DNA from: Campylobacter anatolicus
GTDB lineage: Bacteria; Campylobacterota; Campylobacteria; Campylobacterales; Campylobacteraceae
Assembly (NCBI RefSeq): GCF_018145655.1
Contig: NZ_JAGSSY010000001.1
Span: 434,001 to 498,000 of the forward strand
Length of the DNA stretch: 64,000 nucleotides
Direction of reading: 5' to 3'
A program made the translations under genes and the position numbers. This document shows, one piece after another, positions 29,987-42,537 of this stretch; positions within the stretch are counted from its first letter, which is position 1, and every line of letters begins with the position of its first letter. The notes below the pieces were generated by a model that searched no databases, was not told the origin of the DNA, and saw nothing but the letters and a program-made list of their open reading frames with translations.

Positions 29987-30879
29987 CTACTATCCTGCTT
30001 TTTCACACTAAACAGATACACACTAAGCGAGATCATTAGTAAAGCAACGCCACAGATTAGATAGATCGCATTTATGATATTTTCAGGAGCGGTGATAGCA
30101 AATTTAAAGACAAGCATAAGTGCTTCAATCGCAAGTGCAATTATTATAGAACCGATAAATCGCACCATAGTTTTATATATCATCACATTATCATCGTGGT
30201 TTTTACCTAGCACTTCTGCTTCAAATATCATCTTAACCAAATCAAAAATTGCTAGTGCAAGAGTAAGAATAATAGTTGATTCAAAAATTTCTTCTATATT
30301 GATATGTTCTATATTTTTTGATAAAAAACTCTGTGTAGCATGGTAAAATAAAAATATACATATCATAAAAAGTGCCATACAAAATAGCGAATACACCGTG
30401 CGTAAAAACTTGCCAAAGTAGTTTTCTATTCTACCTGGATTAACTATATTTAAGATATTTGAAAGGCTAACATCAATGCAAACTATAAATTTAAGTTCAT
30501 TTTTATCATCATAAATCGGCATACTAGCAGTAACGCAAAGCTCTCCATTTAACGATGATGGATATGGATCAGTTAGCACACATCGTCTCTCACGCACCGC
30601 TCGGTAGTAATACGCCTTATTTGAGCGATTTTCACCCATGCCAGTTATATAGTCTGGGTTAAGACTTATCGTATCTTTTAGCTGCACTCCATTTGCATCA
30701 AGCACATAAAATGCGTCAAAGTTCTCTATCTCATGCCCTATCTTATCAAATCCTATAAGTATGGCATCAAGTGACACGCCAGGTAGGTGATTTGGGATAT
30801 TTCTATTAAAAATATAACTAAGATATGCACGTGCTTTGTAACGTATCTCGCTAAAACGTTGAATCTCTTTTATAACCAA
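29983..30879 (-). CDS. pglG: PglG, membrane protein of unknown role in the pgl locus
   Basis: This 298-residue protein starts from TTG behind AAAGGA. Residues about 35-140 look like a Cache/PDC-type sensor fold (FYVLDANG, YYYRAVRERR, VTASMPIYDD and FIVCIDVSLSNIL). Four membrane helices follow (about 163-180, 199-217, 238-258 and 268-290). It sits at the same place as C. jejuni Cj1119c, which is not required for N-glycan assembly and has no assigned function. No membrane segment precedes the Cache-like part, which would leave it cytoplasmic unless the real N-terminus is longer. Confidence 0.8.
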   Translation of the reverse strand: MVIKEIQRFSEIRYKARAYLSYIFNRNIPNHLPGVSLDAILIGFDKIGHEIENFDAFYVLDANGVQLKDTISLNPDYITGMGENRSNKAYYYRAVRERRCVLTDPYPSSLNGELCVTASMPIYDDKNELKFIVCIDVSLSNILNIVNPGRIENYFGKFLRTVYSLFCMALFMICIFLFYHATQSFLSKNIEHINIEEIFESTIILTLALAIFDLVKMIFEAEVLGKNHDDNVMIYKTMVRFIGSIIIALAIEALMLVFKFAITAPENIINAIYLICGVALLMISLSVYLFSVKKQDSR

Positions 30880-30881
30880 AT

Positions 30882-32666
30882 TTATCCTTTCAAATTTAGT
30901 GCATGGTTAAACTCAGGCACTATCTGTTTGAGTGCGTTTACGATACTCTCATCATCTTGTAGCTTTAAAATTTGTTCTATCTGCTCGTTTAAAAGTGTTA
31001 AATCATATGGCTCAGATCTTGTTACAAATATACTTTCAAATTTTGTCTGTGCGTCATTTTCATTTATCAAAAGCTCCTCATAAAGCTTCTCACCAGTCCT
31101 AAGTCCAACAAACTCGATACCTAAATGCTCTTTTTTAGACAATAACAACATCTTTTTAGCCAAATCGACTATCTTTATTGGCTCACCCATATCAAGTACG
31201 AAAAGTTCGCCACCATCAGCTATAGAAGCAGCTTGAAGTACCAACTGGCACGCTTCAGATGTTAGCATAAAATAGCGTGTGATCTCTGGGTGTGTTACGG
31301 TTAGTGGCTTGTTTGCTGCGATCTGAGCCTTAAATTTTGGTATAACTGAACCGCTTGAGCCAAGCACATTACCAAAGCGAACGCAAACTATCTCACAAAC
31401 ACCTTGCTCGTTTGAGTTTAGTGCGTAAAGCTCACAGACGCGTTTTGTAGTTCCCATGATATTTGTCGGACGCACAGCTTTATCAGATGAGATGACAACG
31501 ACCTTTTTTACACCATATTTTTTAGATAAGTCTATTACATTTTTAGTGCCGAGTATATTGTTTTCAACTGCTGAATGTGGATTAAGCTCGCAAAGTGGAA
31601 CATGCTTATAAGCGGCTACATGAATGACGATTTGTGAACTAAACTCAATAAAAATTTTCTCAAGTTCATCTAAATGCACAATATTTACAAGCTTACTAAT
31701 CGTTCGTTCATCGTGTGTGTCTTCACCTATTTTATAAAGATTATACTCACTATGATCGACCATTATGAGCTGCTTTACACCAAATTTCAAACACTGTTTT
31801 ACAATCTCACTACCTATACTACCGCCAGCTCCGGTAACTAATACAACTTTATCTTTTAAAAATTTAGATATAATCTCAGGATTTAAGTCTTTTGGTTTTC
31901 TAGCCAATAAATCTTCAATAGAAATATCCTTTATCGGTTCATTTTCTACCAAAGAAAATAGCTTGACATCGCGTATGCCATATCCTGTGAGTTCATCAAA
32001 AACTACTTGTAATTCATCTTGTGTGAGTGCGAGTGCTATGATAGCGGTTTTAACATTATAATCCTTAATCAAATTTGGTATCTCACGCTTATCTTGCACC
32101 AAATGCCCATCACAATACGTGCCAACAAGATCGCTCCTACCATCAACTACACCAACCGCATAATAGTCCAAATAACCCTGTCTTAGCCCATTTAATACAT
32201 GTATCGCCTTTGTAGTCGCACCAAAAACTATACAAGGCTCACCCTTATGTGGCTTTGTTGAAAAGTCGAGAAACATACGCTTTGAGATACGCAAAAAGCC
32301 TATAAGCAGGCAAGATATGAGCAGATCTATCTGTATGACACTGATAGGGTATGGCTCAAAAAAACCTGAAAATATAAAGAAAACTAGCCAAAAAATAGTC
32401 GCCGCACATATATGTGCTAAGAAAATTTTACGTGCCTCGTTAAGTCCGAAAAATCGCCACGGTACTTTATAAATTTTAAATAACCACATAAAAAATAGCT
32501 TAAAAAATGCTAAAAGCACCATAGTAACAAATAAACCGCTATAAAAAATTTCAGGGATATTACCATTAAATCGTAAAAGATAAGCAATATAGATCGATGT
32601 GATAAATACCACCAAATCAGCAATCATAAAAAATATAAGTCGTTTTAGTTTTGTTGCTTTAAACAT
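30882..32666 (-). CDS. pglF: UDP-GlcNAc 4,6-dehydratase PglF
   Basis: This 594-residue protein has four or five N-terminal membrane helices (1-130), a CoA-binding-like Rossmann segment ([11 protein letters not shown]) and a C-terminal SDR dehydratase domain with [12 protein letters not shown]. The catalytic segment [11 protein letters not shown] carries the Ser/Asp/Lys variant of the active site. It makes UDP-4-keto-6-deoxy-GlcNAc, the first step to UDP-diNAcBac. It lies next to pglE with no gap. Confidence 0.95.
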   Translation of the reverse strand: MFKATKLKRLIFFMIADLVVFITSIYIAYLLRFNGNIPEIFYSGLFVTMVLLAFFKLFFMWLFKIYKVPWRFFGLNEARKIFLAHICAATIFWLVFFIFSGFFEPYPISVIQIDLLISCLLIGFLRISKRMFLDFSTKPHKGEPCIVFGATTKAIHVLNGLRQGYLDYYAVGVVDGRSDLVGTYCDGHLVQDKREIPNLIKDYNVKTAIIALALTQDELQVVFDELTGYGIRDVKLFSLVENEPIKDISIEDLLARKPKDLNPEIISKFLKDKVVLVTGAGGSIGSEIVKQCLKFGVKQLIMVDHSEYNLYKIGEDTHDERTISKLVNIVHLDELEKIFIEFSSQIVIHVAAYKHVPLCELNPHSAVENNILGTKNVIDLSKKYGVKKVVVISSDKAVRPTNIMGTTKRVCELYALNSNEQGVCEIVCVRFGNVLGSSGSVIPKFKAQIAANKPLTVTHPEITRYFMLTSEACQLVLQAASIADGGELFVLDMGEPIKIVDLAKKMLLLSKKEHLGIEFVGLRTGEKLYEELLINENDAQTKFESIFVTRSEPYDLTLLNEQIEQILKLQDDESIVNALKQIVPEFNHALNLKG

Positions 32667-34370
<1,704 letters not shown>

Positions 34371-34384
<14 letters not shown>

Positions 34385-34976
34385 TAAATTTCTCCGTCGT
34401 AGCCATACCATCTTTGCTAATACCACTTTGCTTTAGTACCTTTTGAATGGTTAAGATAGCAATTTTAACATCCATTTTAAAGCTTACATTTTGCACATAC
34501 TCAATATCATAGGCAAATTTTTGCTCCCAGCTTATGGCATTTCTGCCATTTACCTGAGCAAGTCCTGTGATGCCTGGACGCACGTCATGGCGGTGCTTTT
34601 GTGTATCATTATAAAGAGGTAGGTATTCTACAAGCAATGGGCGAGGTCCGATGAAGCTCATATCTCCCTTTAACACATTAAATAACTGTGGTAACTCATC
34701 AAGACTAAGTGAGCGGATAAAGCGACCAAATTTATTAAGGCGAAGTTCATCACTTAAGAGCTCTCCGTCTGCACCACACTCATCACTCATCGTTTTAAAT
34801 TTATAGATTACAAATATTTTTTCGTTTAATCCAGGTCTATTTTGAGTAAAAATAACATCACGACTGACTTTAAAATATATCAAAATCGCCGTTATAACGA
34901 TAAAAGGTGCAGTTAAAATAAGTAAAAAAATCGCCCCGACAACGTCTAAAAATCGCTTAAAAAATGCCCTATACAT
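34371..34976 (-). CDS. pglC: phosphoglycosyl transferase PglC
   Basis: This 201-residue monotopic enzyme has an N-terminal re-entrant hydrophobic segment ([19 protein letters not shown]) and the core motif [24 protein letters not shown] with the catalytic Asp-Glu pair. It transfers phospho-diNAcBac from UDP to undecaprenyl phosphate at the cytoplasmic face. It overlaps pglA by 8 bases. Confidence 0.95.
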
Positions 34977-36081
34977 CTATAAATTTCCTATAAATTTCTA
35001 TATATTTTTGTGCTATATCTCTCTCATCAAATTCTTTTACTGCCATATCTCTACCATTTTGTCCTAATCTAACGCAAAGAGGCTCATCATCAAGCAAACA
35101 TTCTATCTTTTCGGCTAAATTTGCCCCATCTGCCACACGACATAAAAGTCCATTTACGCATGCTGATACAGCTTCATTACAACCCTGCACATCAGTAGTA
35201 ACAACGGCTTTACCCATACTCATCGCCTCTAAGATCGTGCGTGGAAAGCCCTCTTTATAACTTGGTAAAACAAACACATAACAAGCCTTTAAAAGCTCAG
35301 CTATATCATTACGAGGACCTAAATATCGGACATTTCCACTTTGTAAAAACTCTAAATTCGCAGCTGATTTATTATCATCAAGACCACCCACATATACAAA
35401 CTCACAGTCATTGCGATCTTTTAAGATCTCTGCTGCCTTATAAAACTCACGCACACCCTTGTGCCAAATAGCACGTGCTATCATAAGCACAATCTTTTTA
35501 TCGCTTATTTTAGTAGCATTAATAACGTTTGGATCAAATTTATGAGTATCGACACCAACACTTTTTATCTTATAAATTTTATCTTCTTTTATCAATTTAT
35601 GTGATAAAAAATATTCAGGATCGGCATCATTGACAAATACACAACCATCAGATCGCTTCAAGCTCATTTTATAAAGTCGTTCAATCGCGTAGCGAACCAA
35701 ACGTGTTTTAAGGTCATTATCTATATAAAAGCTGCCAAGACCTTCAACTAAATTTATAACGTGCTTTATTCCTGCTTTTTTGGCAGCAAATGTGCCAAAT
35801 ACATTTGACTTATGGGCTGATGTCTGGAGCAGATCTAGATTTAAAATTTCAAGCGTTTGAGCTAGTAAGTTTGTATCTGTAATGACTTTGAGTGGGTTTA
35901 AGCTTACTCTATCAAGTTCATAAGCCACTAAGTGAAAATCAGCAGCAACCTCATCAGTATAATCGCCCTTTGGAGCGATAGCAAAGACTTCGTGTCCTGC
36001 GTCCTTTAAAGCTTGCATTATAGGTCTACGAAAAAGGTGTAAACTCGTATCTGAGTGAGATAAAAATCCTATGCGTGCCAT
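34969..36081 (-). CDS. pglA: GalNAc transferase PglA (GT4)
   Basis: This 370-residue GT-B enzyme begins [20 protein letters not shown]. The C-terminal nucleotide-sugar site has [19 protein letters not shown] (E-x7-E). The N-terminus and its place before pglC match PglA, which adds the first alpha-1,3-GalNAc to Und-PP-diNAcBac. A 47-base gap separates it from pglB. Confidence 0.93.
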   Translation of the reverse strand: MARIGFLSHSDTSLHLFRRPIMQALKDAGHEVFAIAPKGDYTDEVAADFHLVAYELDRVSLNPLKVITDTNLLAQTLEILNLDLLQTSAHKSNVFGTFAAKKAGIKHVINLVEGLGSFYIDNDLKTRLVRYAIERLYKMSLKRSDGCVFVNDADPEYFLSHKLIKEDKIYKIKSVGVDTHKFDPNVINATKISDKKIVLMIARAIWHKGVREFYKAAEILKDRNDCEFVYVGGLDDNKSAANLEFLQSGNVRYLGPRNDIAELLKACYVFVLPSYKEGFPRTILEAMSMGKAVVTTDVQGCNEAVSACVNGLLCRVADGANLAEKIECLLDDEPLCVRLGQNGRDMAVKEFDERDIAQKYIEIYRKFIDV

Positions 36082-36128
36082 TGCTCTTGCCTTTTAAAAT
36101 TTAAATTTAAATCAACTTGTGTCATATG

Positions 36129-38294
36129 CTACCTTTTTAATTTATAAATTTTTGCCACACTATCAAGCACTACAGGTTCAAATAGTCGTTCATCATACCG
36201 CTCAAGCACGAAAAGCTGTATATAAACACTATAAAATATACTCTCATCCATTATCAAAAACCGCCCACTATCACGCATAAACACACCATAAAATTTAGAG
36301 CTTTCATCGTTTTTATACTCTCTCACATTTAAGTTGCCCTTTGCGTCCGTTTCAGTCTCAAAAAAGCTATTTAGGCTCATCTGTGTGCCATTATAGCTTA
36401 ATGTACTTAGATCATTTGATATGATAAACCCATTACTTAAACTCACGCCTTTATCGTCTTGCAAACGTGCAGAAGATATAAAAAACAGCCCATCATCACG
36501 CTCTTTGCCAGTATTTAAATCAAGCCTACTAAACTGCAAAATAGTAGGAAATATGTTTAGCATTCGCTCTGGTAAATAGTAATAAATTTCACGAGTTTTT
36601 GGAGGTGGCGTAAATCCGATATCACCCAAAGAGTGTAAAAATGCATTTACATCAGTGCTATTTGTCTCACTCATCATCTTATTTAAATTAGCACCAAATC
36701 TCTCTTTGAAATTTCGCTCAGTGTATTCAACCTCAAGTCGTGCCATATTTGCCGAGCTTATCTGATCAGCCCCAAGCGCAAAACTAACGGCAAAGTTATC
36801 CTTCCCAAGGTGTTTTCCACCGTCTATGAGCGTCTTTACATCGCTATAATATCTAATCGGATAACCATAATCCCACCATGCAAGAGCATAATCTTCGCGT
36901 TTAGCCAAGTCTTTAAATTTGTCTAAAATTTCAACTTCGCTTCGCATAAAAACCGGAGATGCCTTGTAATGATAGATATGACTTGCCACCGGTAGTAATG
37001 CACAAAGTATCATCATAGCGTATCCGACGATAAATATCGCACCGTTTAACTTAAATAAATTTAAAATCCAAACAGCAAAATACCCAAAGCCAAGAGCCAT
37101 TATAGGCACAGCATAAATAGTAAATCTAAGTCCACTTTTAAGTGCTAAAAATCCAAGTGCAACCATACCAAGTGTGATAATAAATGAGCGGTGGTGAAAG
37201 CAAAATAGCACGACGCCAAATAATGAAAGAGCAAATGTAACCACATGTCCGCTTATACGTTCACAAAATAGCACGAGATCAACAATGCCTGATTCTTGTA
37301 TGGTTTGATTGACATTAAAATAATGAAATGCTAAATCGCTACTCTCAGCAACCGAGCGAAATACATAAAATTTAAGCTGAAATATTATTGGATTTAATCC
37401 ACCACAAATAGTAAAAATAGCAAAAACTAATACTAAAATCGCAAATATAAACTTAAAACCAAGTCTCTCTTTTTGGTATAAAATAGCGATATAAATCACC
37501 AAAATTAGTCCAAATTTAAGATAAAAATTTAAATTTGTAATCGCTAATATCATTAACGCTATCTGTGCATAAAATAGTAATTCTTTACGTTCAAATATAA
37601 TCGTATATAACAAAAACAATACAATCGTAACACTAAGAAGAGAAAAGGCACTAGCATACCACCACATATAAATGAGTGTAAAAAATGGAGCAATTAAAAT
37701 GTCGCTCACTCTTTTACGTTCACACATACGCACCAAACCCCAAAGCACAAAGACACTAAGCGGGATGATAAGCATATCAGTATCATAATACCCTGCCATC
37801 GTACGGTTATAATAGCTATTTGCCACAGTGGCTAAAAGTGCCGCAACAAACCCTACTTTATAAGACTTGTATTCATTTGCTATTAAAGCTACACCGACAA
37901 CTACAAGTGAGCTAAAAAACACGCTCATATAAAGCATCGCAGACTCAATACTAACGCCAAAAAGCCTTACTATCCACGCTGTGAGCTTTGCAAGTGGGTA
38001 ATCCACATAGCTAAGGTCATTTGGCTGATGAAAACCAGCGAGTATGTCCCTAGCACCCTCAGCAAAGGCATAACCGTCATTTGTACTTATCATAAGCTCG
38101 TTATTCCAAAAAAATGGCTCATAGCCACTAGCCCACGCTACCCAATAAAGCCGTGCCAAAACGCTAAAAATAAAGGCAAAAGCGATGATAAAAAATAGTT
38201 TTACACTCTCATTTTGCACGTTTTTAGATCGATTTAAGGCGTTTATGATGTTTTCATTACTCTGTTGATTTAGTTTATTTTTGCTCTTTTTCAA
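36129..38294 (-). CDS. pglB: oligosaccharyltransferase PglB
   Basis: This 721-residue protein of the STT3 family has about 13 membrane helices and then a periplasmic globular domain. The catalytic acids are in place: Asp73 in TNDGYAFAEGARD, the DTD at 171-173 and Glu334 in TIQESG of the external loop. WWDYG is at 473-477. It moves the finished glycan en bloc from the lipid carrier to Asn in D/E-X-N-X-S/T sequons. It follows pglJ with a 6-base gap. Confidence 0.97.
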   Translation of the reverse strand: MKKSKNKLNQQSNENIINALNRSKNVQNESVKLFFIIAFAFIFSVLARLYWVAWASGYEPFFWNNELMISTNDGYAFAEGARDILAGFHQPNDLSYVDYPLAKLTAWIVRLFGVSIESAMLYMSVFFSSLVVVGVALIANEYKSYKVGFVAALLATVANSYYNRTMAGYYDTDMLIIPLSVFVLWGLVRMCERKRVSDILIAPFFTLIYMWWYASAFSLLSVTIVLFLLYTIIFERKELLFYAQIALMILAITNLNFYLKFGLILVIYIAILYQKERLGFKFIFAILVLVFAIFTICGGLNPIIFQLKFYVFRSVAESSDLAFHYFNVNQTIQESGIVDLVLFCERISGHVVTFALSLFGVVLFCFHHRSFIITLGMVALGFLALKSGLRFTIYAVPIMALGFGYFAVWILNLFKLNGAIFIVGYAMMILCALLPVASHIYHYKASPVFMRSEVEILDKFKDLAKREDYALAWWDYGYPIRYYSDVKTLIDGGKHLGKDNFAVSFALGADQISSANMARLEVEYTERNFKERFGANLNKMMSETNSTDVNAFLHSLGDIGFTPPPKTREIYYYLPERMLNIFPTILQFSRLDLNTGKERDDGLFFISSARLQDDKGVSLSNGFIISNDLSTLSYNGTQMSLNSFFETETDAKGNLNVREYKNDESSKFYGVFMRDSGRFLIMDESIFYSVYIQLFVLERYDERLFEPVVLDSVAKIYKLKR

Positions 38295-38300
38295 AGGTTT

Positions 38301-39419
38301 TCACTCATTTTCTAAAAATTTAATAAGCTTAGCTGACACACTAACCGCGTCAAACTCCAAAGCACGATTATACGAAATTTTCTCGTAATTTTGCCTTATT
38401 TTCTCATTTTCTAGTGCTCTTCTCATTTCACGTTCAAAGGCCATCTCATCATCAACGCCGACTAAAACGCCATATTTATCATCACCTAAAAGCTCCCTGG
38501 CACCACTTTGATGATCGGTTGAGATGATAAATTTTTCACATGCAAGAGCTTCGAGTAGCACGTTTGAAAAGCCCTCAAAACGAGATGCACAGACAAAACA
38601 CTCGGCATTTTTTATAAATTTAAATGGATTTTTATCCACGCCAAGTAGCTTGATACGCTCACTCATGCCAAGCTCGTCTACTAAACTTTGAAGCTCATTT
38701 TGTAAGCTACCCTTACCAAGTATCCCAAGCGTTGCACGTGGGTCATTTATACGAGCTATTATTTTAATCAACATAGCTTGATTTTTACCGCTATCAAGCC
38801 GTCCAATATTGATAAAAAATGGCTTAAAATCACTATTTAATGGCTCGTTTTTAAGCTCATTTATCGCATTTAAATTTATCGCGTTATGAAGTACTTTTGT
38901 CTTTTTCTCATCAGTAGCAAAATTTCTAACTAGATCCTCTGCGTTACCCTGTGCGTTTGCTAGGATAAGATCGGCTCTATTATAAAGTATTCGCACGAAA
39001 AATTTATTTACAACTCCGCTTAAACCATGGCTATATATCACGCTAGGACAGCTTCTCTCACTAATGACTATACGTCCACGAAGTCCTAAAATACGAGCCA
39101 TTAAGGCGATATAGCATGGACGATTCATTAACACAAAATGCGTATCAATGCTTAAATCTTGACAAAGTTTTTTATACCGCAAAGCTAAATTTGGTAGGGC
39201 AAAAAAGAGCCGAAATAGCTTTTTTACACCACTTTCATACGGATCACTTCTCTCTATAAAATGCACATTTATCTCATTTGGTAACTCATATGCTACGACA
39301 TCGCTCATAAGTATCAAATGCACCTCATAATGCTGTACTAAAAATGGCAGTAAATTTGACACCACACGCTCCGCACCACCAGGACCCATTGAGTATAAAA
39401 AAACAGCAAGTTTTTTCAC
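38301..39419 (-). CDS. pglJ: GalNAc transferase PglJ (GT4)
   Basis: This 372-residue GT-B enzyme starts MKKLAVFLYSMGPGGAERVV and has NRPCYIALMARILG, the site segment ASRFEGFSNVLLEALACEK and DHQSGARELLGDDKYG. These agree closely with C. jejuni PglJ as remembered, which adds the second GalNAc. It overlaps the pglH fusion by 4 bases. Confidence 0.9.
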   Translation of the reverse strand: MKKLAVFLYSMGPGGAERVVSNLLPFLVQHYEVHLILMSDVVAYELPNEINVHFIERSDPYESGVKKLFRLFFALPNLALRYKKLCQDLSIDTHFVLMNRPCYIALMARILGLRGRIVISERSCPSVIYSHGLSGVVNKFFVRILYNRADLILANAQGNAEDLVRNFATDEKKTKVLHNAINLNAINELKNEPLNSDFKPFFINIGRLDSGKNQAMLIKIIARINDPRATLGILGKGSLQNELQSLVDELGMSERIKLLGVDKNPFKFIKNAECFVCASRFEGFSNVLLEALACEKFIISTDHQSGARELLGDDKYGVLVGVDDEMAFEREMRRALENEKIRQNYEKISYNRALEFDAVSVSAKLIKFLENE

Positions 39420-41620
39420 CGCATTACCTCATCTATAAATTCGTGCCACTGCATCATTATATGCTCCATTTTAAACTTACTAATACCTATTTTAGCGTTA
39501 TCTGCTAAGCTTTGACGTAGCTTTTCATCACGCAAAATTTCACTTAATGCACGAGCTAGCTCATCATCATTTTCGCTCTCAAAAATTACACCATTTACGC
39601 CATTTTTTATAAGCTCACGTGAGCCAATCGTATCACTTGAAATTCTTGCACAACCAAAGGCTGCTGATTCTATAAGCACGTTTGAAAGCCCTTCACTTCG
39701 TGAGCTAAGTACAAAAATTCTTGCTCTTTCATAAAGTGTTTCAACATCTTTAATATGTCCTAAAAACTCCACATTCAAGCCAAGCTCACGCACTAAGTCT
39801 TTTAAGTTTTTCTCCTGTGAGCCAACCCCTGCTACTTGCACTGACCATCCTTTTAAAAGCTTACTATCAACCTTAGCTAATGCCTTAAAAAACACATCAT
39901 AGCCCTTAACAATCTCAAGTCGCCCAACGCTTAAAATAATATTTTGTTTCACACTTTGCGTAATATTTAAATTCTCGCTTTCTGTATCTAAATTTAAAAA
40001 CAGTGGATTGTGTATCACAACGCGAAGTTTCACAAAATCATAATATTCAAAATCGCTTTTACTAAGCACGCTAAGTCCATCTACAAATTTATAAGCCATG
40101 TCTCGCATAAGCCTAAATTTAAGGCTTTTTAGATACTCATTTGCGTGGTGTTCGGTGGCAATATGTTTAAATTTTAAACCAAAATTTGATATCACACAAA
40201 TTACGTTTGTCCAATCTATAAAGCTAATGATAAGATCAGGTTTTATACTTTTAAAACACTTACGAAGTGTAAAAATTTTACTAAATTTATTAGTCTTCTC
40301 ACCATTTTTAGGCGCTAAATGATGAAATTTGATACTATTACTAAACTTATAATAACCAAAATCACGTTCCAAAACGGCAATATGGATCTCATTTTCACGC
40401 ACTAGCTCAGAGCTAAGAGCTGCTAAAACACGCTCAGCACCACCGTTTGCAAGATTTGCAATGACAAATAAAATTTTTTTATTGCTTACTGCTTTTATCT
40501 TAGGAGGATTTTGTGTATTACCAAGCGTTTTATCGGTGGATTTTTGCAAATTTGACACTGCTTTAACACCACTGAGTGCGAGTATCTCAAGCCACTTTTG
40601 ATATATATTTTGTATATCAAACTCAATCAGTCGTTTTTTAGCATTTTGACACATTTGTACTCTTTTATTTTCATCGATTAAAAGCTCATCAACTACCGCA
40701 CTCATCCCGCAGACATCGTCTATATCACACAAAACTCCATCCGTGCCATCTGCTATTAGCTCACATGCACCACTTGTTTTTGTCGCAACTCTAACACATT
40801 CAAAGCCGATCGATTCTATCAAAGTGTTGCCAAGTCCTTCAAATTTAGATGTTAAGACAAGCACCTTAGCACGACGATAAAGAGAGGTTACATCGCTTAT
40901 GTTGCCGATAAATTCCACATCTGCACCGATCTGGTGTGATAAAGTCTGTAAATTCTCACGCTCTAAGCCATCTCCAGCAACGATAAATTTATAGCACTTA
41001 TGTTTTAAATTTGCTGCAACTTTTATAAACATTTCGCAGTTTTTTATCCCAACCAAACGCCCTACAAAAATAGCTAAATTTTCCTTCTTATCGATTCTGT
41101 TTTCACTAAAATTACTAAAATTTGGATTATATATCACACTCACATTTTTACAAAATTTTAAGTAATGCTTAGCATCAGCGTGAGTAAGTACACTAAGAGC
41201 GTTAGCAAATGGATAAAGCAATCTACGCAAAGCCTTAAATACCCACTTTTTTGGTGCGTTAAAACTCGTGTGTTCGCTAATGATAATGGGCGTTTTTAGC
41301 CCAAATGAACTTAGAATAACAAGCAAATTTGTGCTATCTAAAAATGAGATAACTGCGTCAAATTTACCATTTTTTATCAAATTTCTTAAATCTTTTAACT
41401 TTGAAAATCGCTTTTTAATATTACCTAAAAGCCCTTTCTCGCCAACTCCGCTTTTTAAATTTATAATATTTATACGACCATTAATCTCATAAAACGGCTC
41501 TTTTTCATCAAATTTAACCAAGCTAACATCATTGCTCTCACTAAATTTTGATGCTAAAATGGCACAAACACGCTCAGCACCGCCACTTTGTAAAGTTGAG
41601 ATAACAAACAAAACTCTCAT
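39416..41620 (-). CDS. pglH: tandem PglH-like GalNAc transferase (two fused GT4 enzymes)
   Basis: This 734-residue protein is about twice the normal PglH length of roughly 360. Two complete GT4 units are joined. Unit 1 (1-348) begins MRVLFVISTLQSGGAERV and has E-x7-E in FEGLGNTLIESIGFE at about 260-274. Unit 2 (about 380-734) begins KKILFVIANLANGGAERVL and has SEGLSNVLIESAAFG. The 30-residue linker carries KAVSN at both ends (352-356, 376-380). Both units keep acceptor and donor motifs, so both may be active. C. jejuni PglH adds the last three GalNAc residues by itself. A fused pair may split that work or give different sugars. Confidence 0.85.
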   Translation of the reverse strand: MRVLFVISTLQSGGAERVCAILASKFSESNDVSLVKFDEKEPFYEINGRINIINLKSGVGEKGLLGNIKKRFSKLKDLRNLIKNGKFDAVISFLDSTNLLVILSSFGLKTPIIISEHTSFNAPKKWVFKALRRLLYPFANALSVLTHADAKHYLKFCKNVSVIYNPNFSNFSENRIDKKENLAIFVGRLVGIKNCEMFIKVAANLKHKCYKFIVAGDGLERENLQTLSHQIGADVEFIGNISDVTSLYRRAKVLVLTSKFEGLGNTLIESIGFECVRVATKTSGACELIADGTDGVLCDIDDVCGMSAVVDELLIDENKRVQMCQNAKKRLIEFDIQNIYQKWLEILALSGVKAVSNLQKSTDKTLGNTQNPPKIKAVSNKKILFVIANLANGGAERVLAALSSELVRENEIHIAVLERDFGYYKFSNSIKFHHLAPKNGEKTNKFSKIFTLRKCFKSIKPDLIISFIDWTNVICVISNFGLKFKHIATEHHANEYLKSLKFRLMRDMAYKFVDGLSVLSKSDFEYYDFVKLRVVIHNPLFLNLDTESENLNITQSVKQNIILSVGRLEIVKGYDVFFKALAKVDSKLLKGWSVQVAGVGSQEKNLKDLVRELGLNVEFLGHIKDVETLYERARIFVLSSRSEGLSNVLIESAAFGCARISSDTIGSRELIKNGVNGVIFESENDDELARALSEILRDEKLRQSLADNAKIGISKFKMEHIMMQWHEFIDEVMR

Positions 41621-42537
41621 AAGCCAAATCTCTTTTTTATACTTACTCTAATGCGAGAAAGGGCCGATAGTAAGGTATTTGGTAGTGGCGAGATAGCTAA
41701 AAATATAAGCGTTGATGGTAAAATTTTAACTCTTAAGCTCTTAAAAATGCAACGAAGCATCATCGTATAGTCTCCACCCATTTTTGAATAATATGCCGCT
41801 TGTTTGTATTGAGTAGCTAAAAACTGAGGTGCATGCACGGCTGCGATCTGTTGCGTCATCATGGCAGTTTTTAAATAGGCGTGTGCTACACTTAAAGCGT
41901 GTTTAGTAGCATTTTTGGTTGCACTATCATCACGTGCGATCCTATAAAGATATAAGGGCTTTTTAATGTAATAAACATGGCTATCAAAAAAGCGGATATA
42001 AAGCTCATTTTCTCCGCCAAAACTACGCTCATCAAAACGAAAATCATCTATAAATTTACGTGAAAAAATTTTAAAAAACTCACCATTTATTCTCCCACAA
42101 TGATAATCCACTCGGCTCATATCACCACTACTAGTATACGGACTTCGCCCAGCCACAGTCTCTAGCACTACTCCATATTTTTCGCAAAGACAATCAGCAA
42201 AAACGCACTCATACCCACTACGTAAAAACACCAAACACTCGCTTATCGCACTTGCACTAAGAAGCTCATCATCATCATCAAGTAAGCAGACAAACTCACC
42301 ATTTACTTTATCAAAACCGTTATTTTTGTTTCCATTTGGACTTTTAGTGTGATTTGTGTTCTTAAAAAATTTAATACGCTCATCGCCAAACTCTGCACAC
42401 ACTTTACTAGCTCTATCGTCCGCTCCATCATCTGTAACGATTATCTCAATATCAGTAAAATCTTGCATTAAAGCCGAAGCTATCGCTCTTTTTAAAAGCT
42501 TTGGTCGATTAAATGTAGCTATGACTATACTTACCAT
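41617..42537 (-). CDS. pglI: branching transferase PglI-like (GT2)
   Basis: This 306-residue GT-A enzyme has VSIVIATFNRPKLLKRAI, the segment SPNGNKNNGFDKVNGEFVCL and the metal-binding LDDDDELLS. The C-terminal part YKQAAYYSKMGGDYTMMLRC and the final LSRIRVSIKKR also agree with C. jejuni PglI as remembered, which adds the glucose branch. Its order differs: here it follows pglH, not pglJ. It overlaps both neighbours by 1-4 bases. Confidence 0.8.
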   Translation of the reverse strand: MVSIVIATFNRPKLLKRAIASALMQDFTDIEIIVTDDGADDRASKVCAEFGDERIKFFKNTNHTKSPNGNKNNGFDKVNGEFVCLLDDDDELLSASAISECLVFLRSGYECVFADCLCEKYGVVLETVAGRSPYTSSGDMSRVDYHCGRINGEFFKIFSRKFIDDFRFDERSFGGENELYIRFFDSHVYYIKKPLYLYRIARDDSATKNATKHALSVAHAYLKTAMMTQQIAAVHAPQFLATQYKQAAYYSKMGGDYTMMLRCIFKSLRVKILPSTLIFLAISPLPNTLLSALSRIRVSIKKRFGL

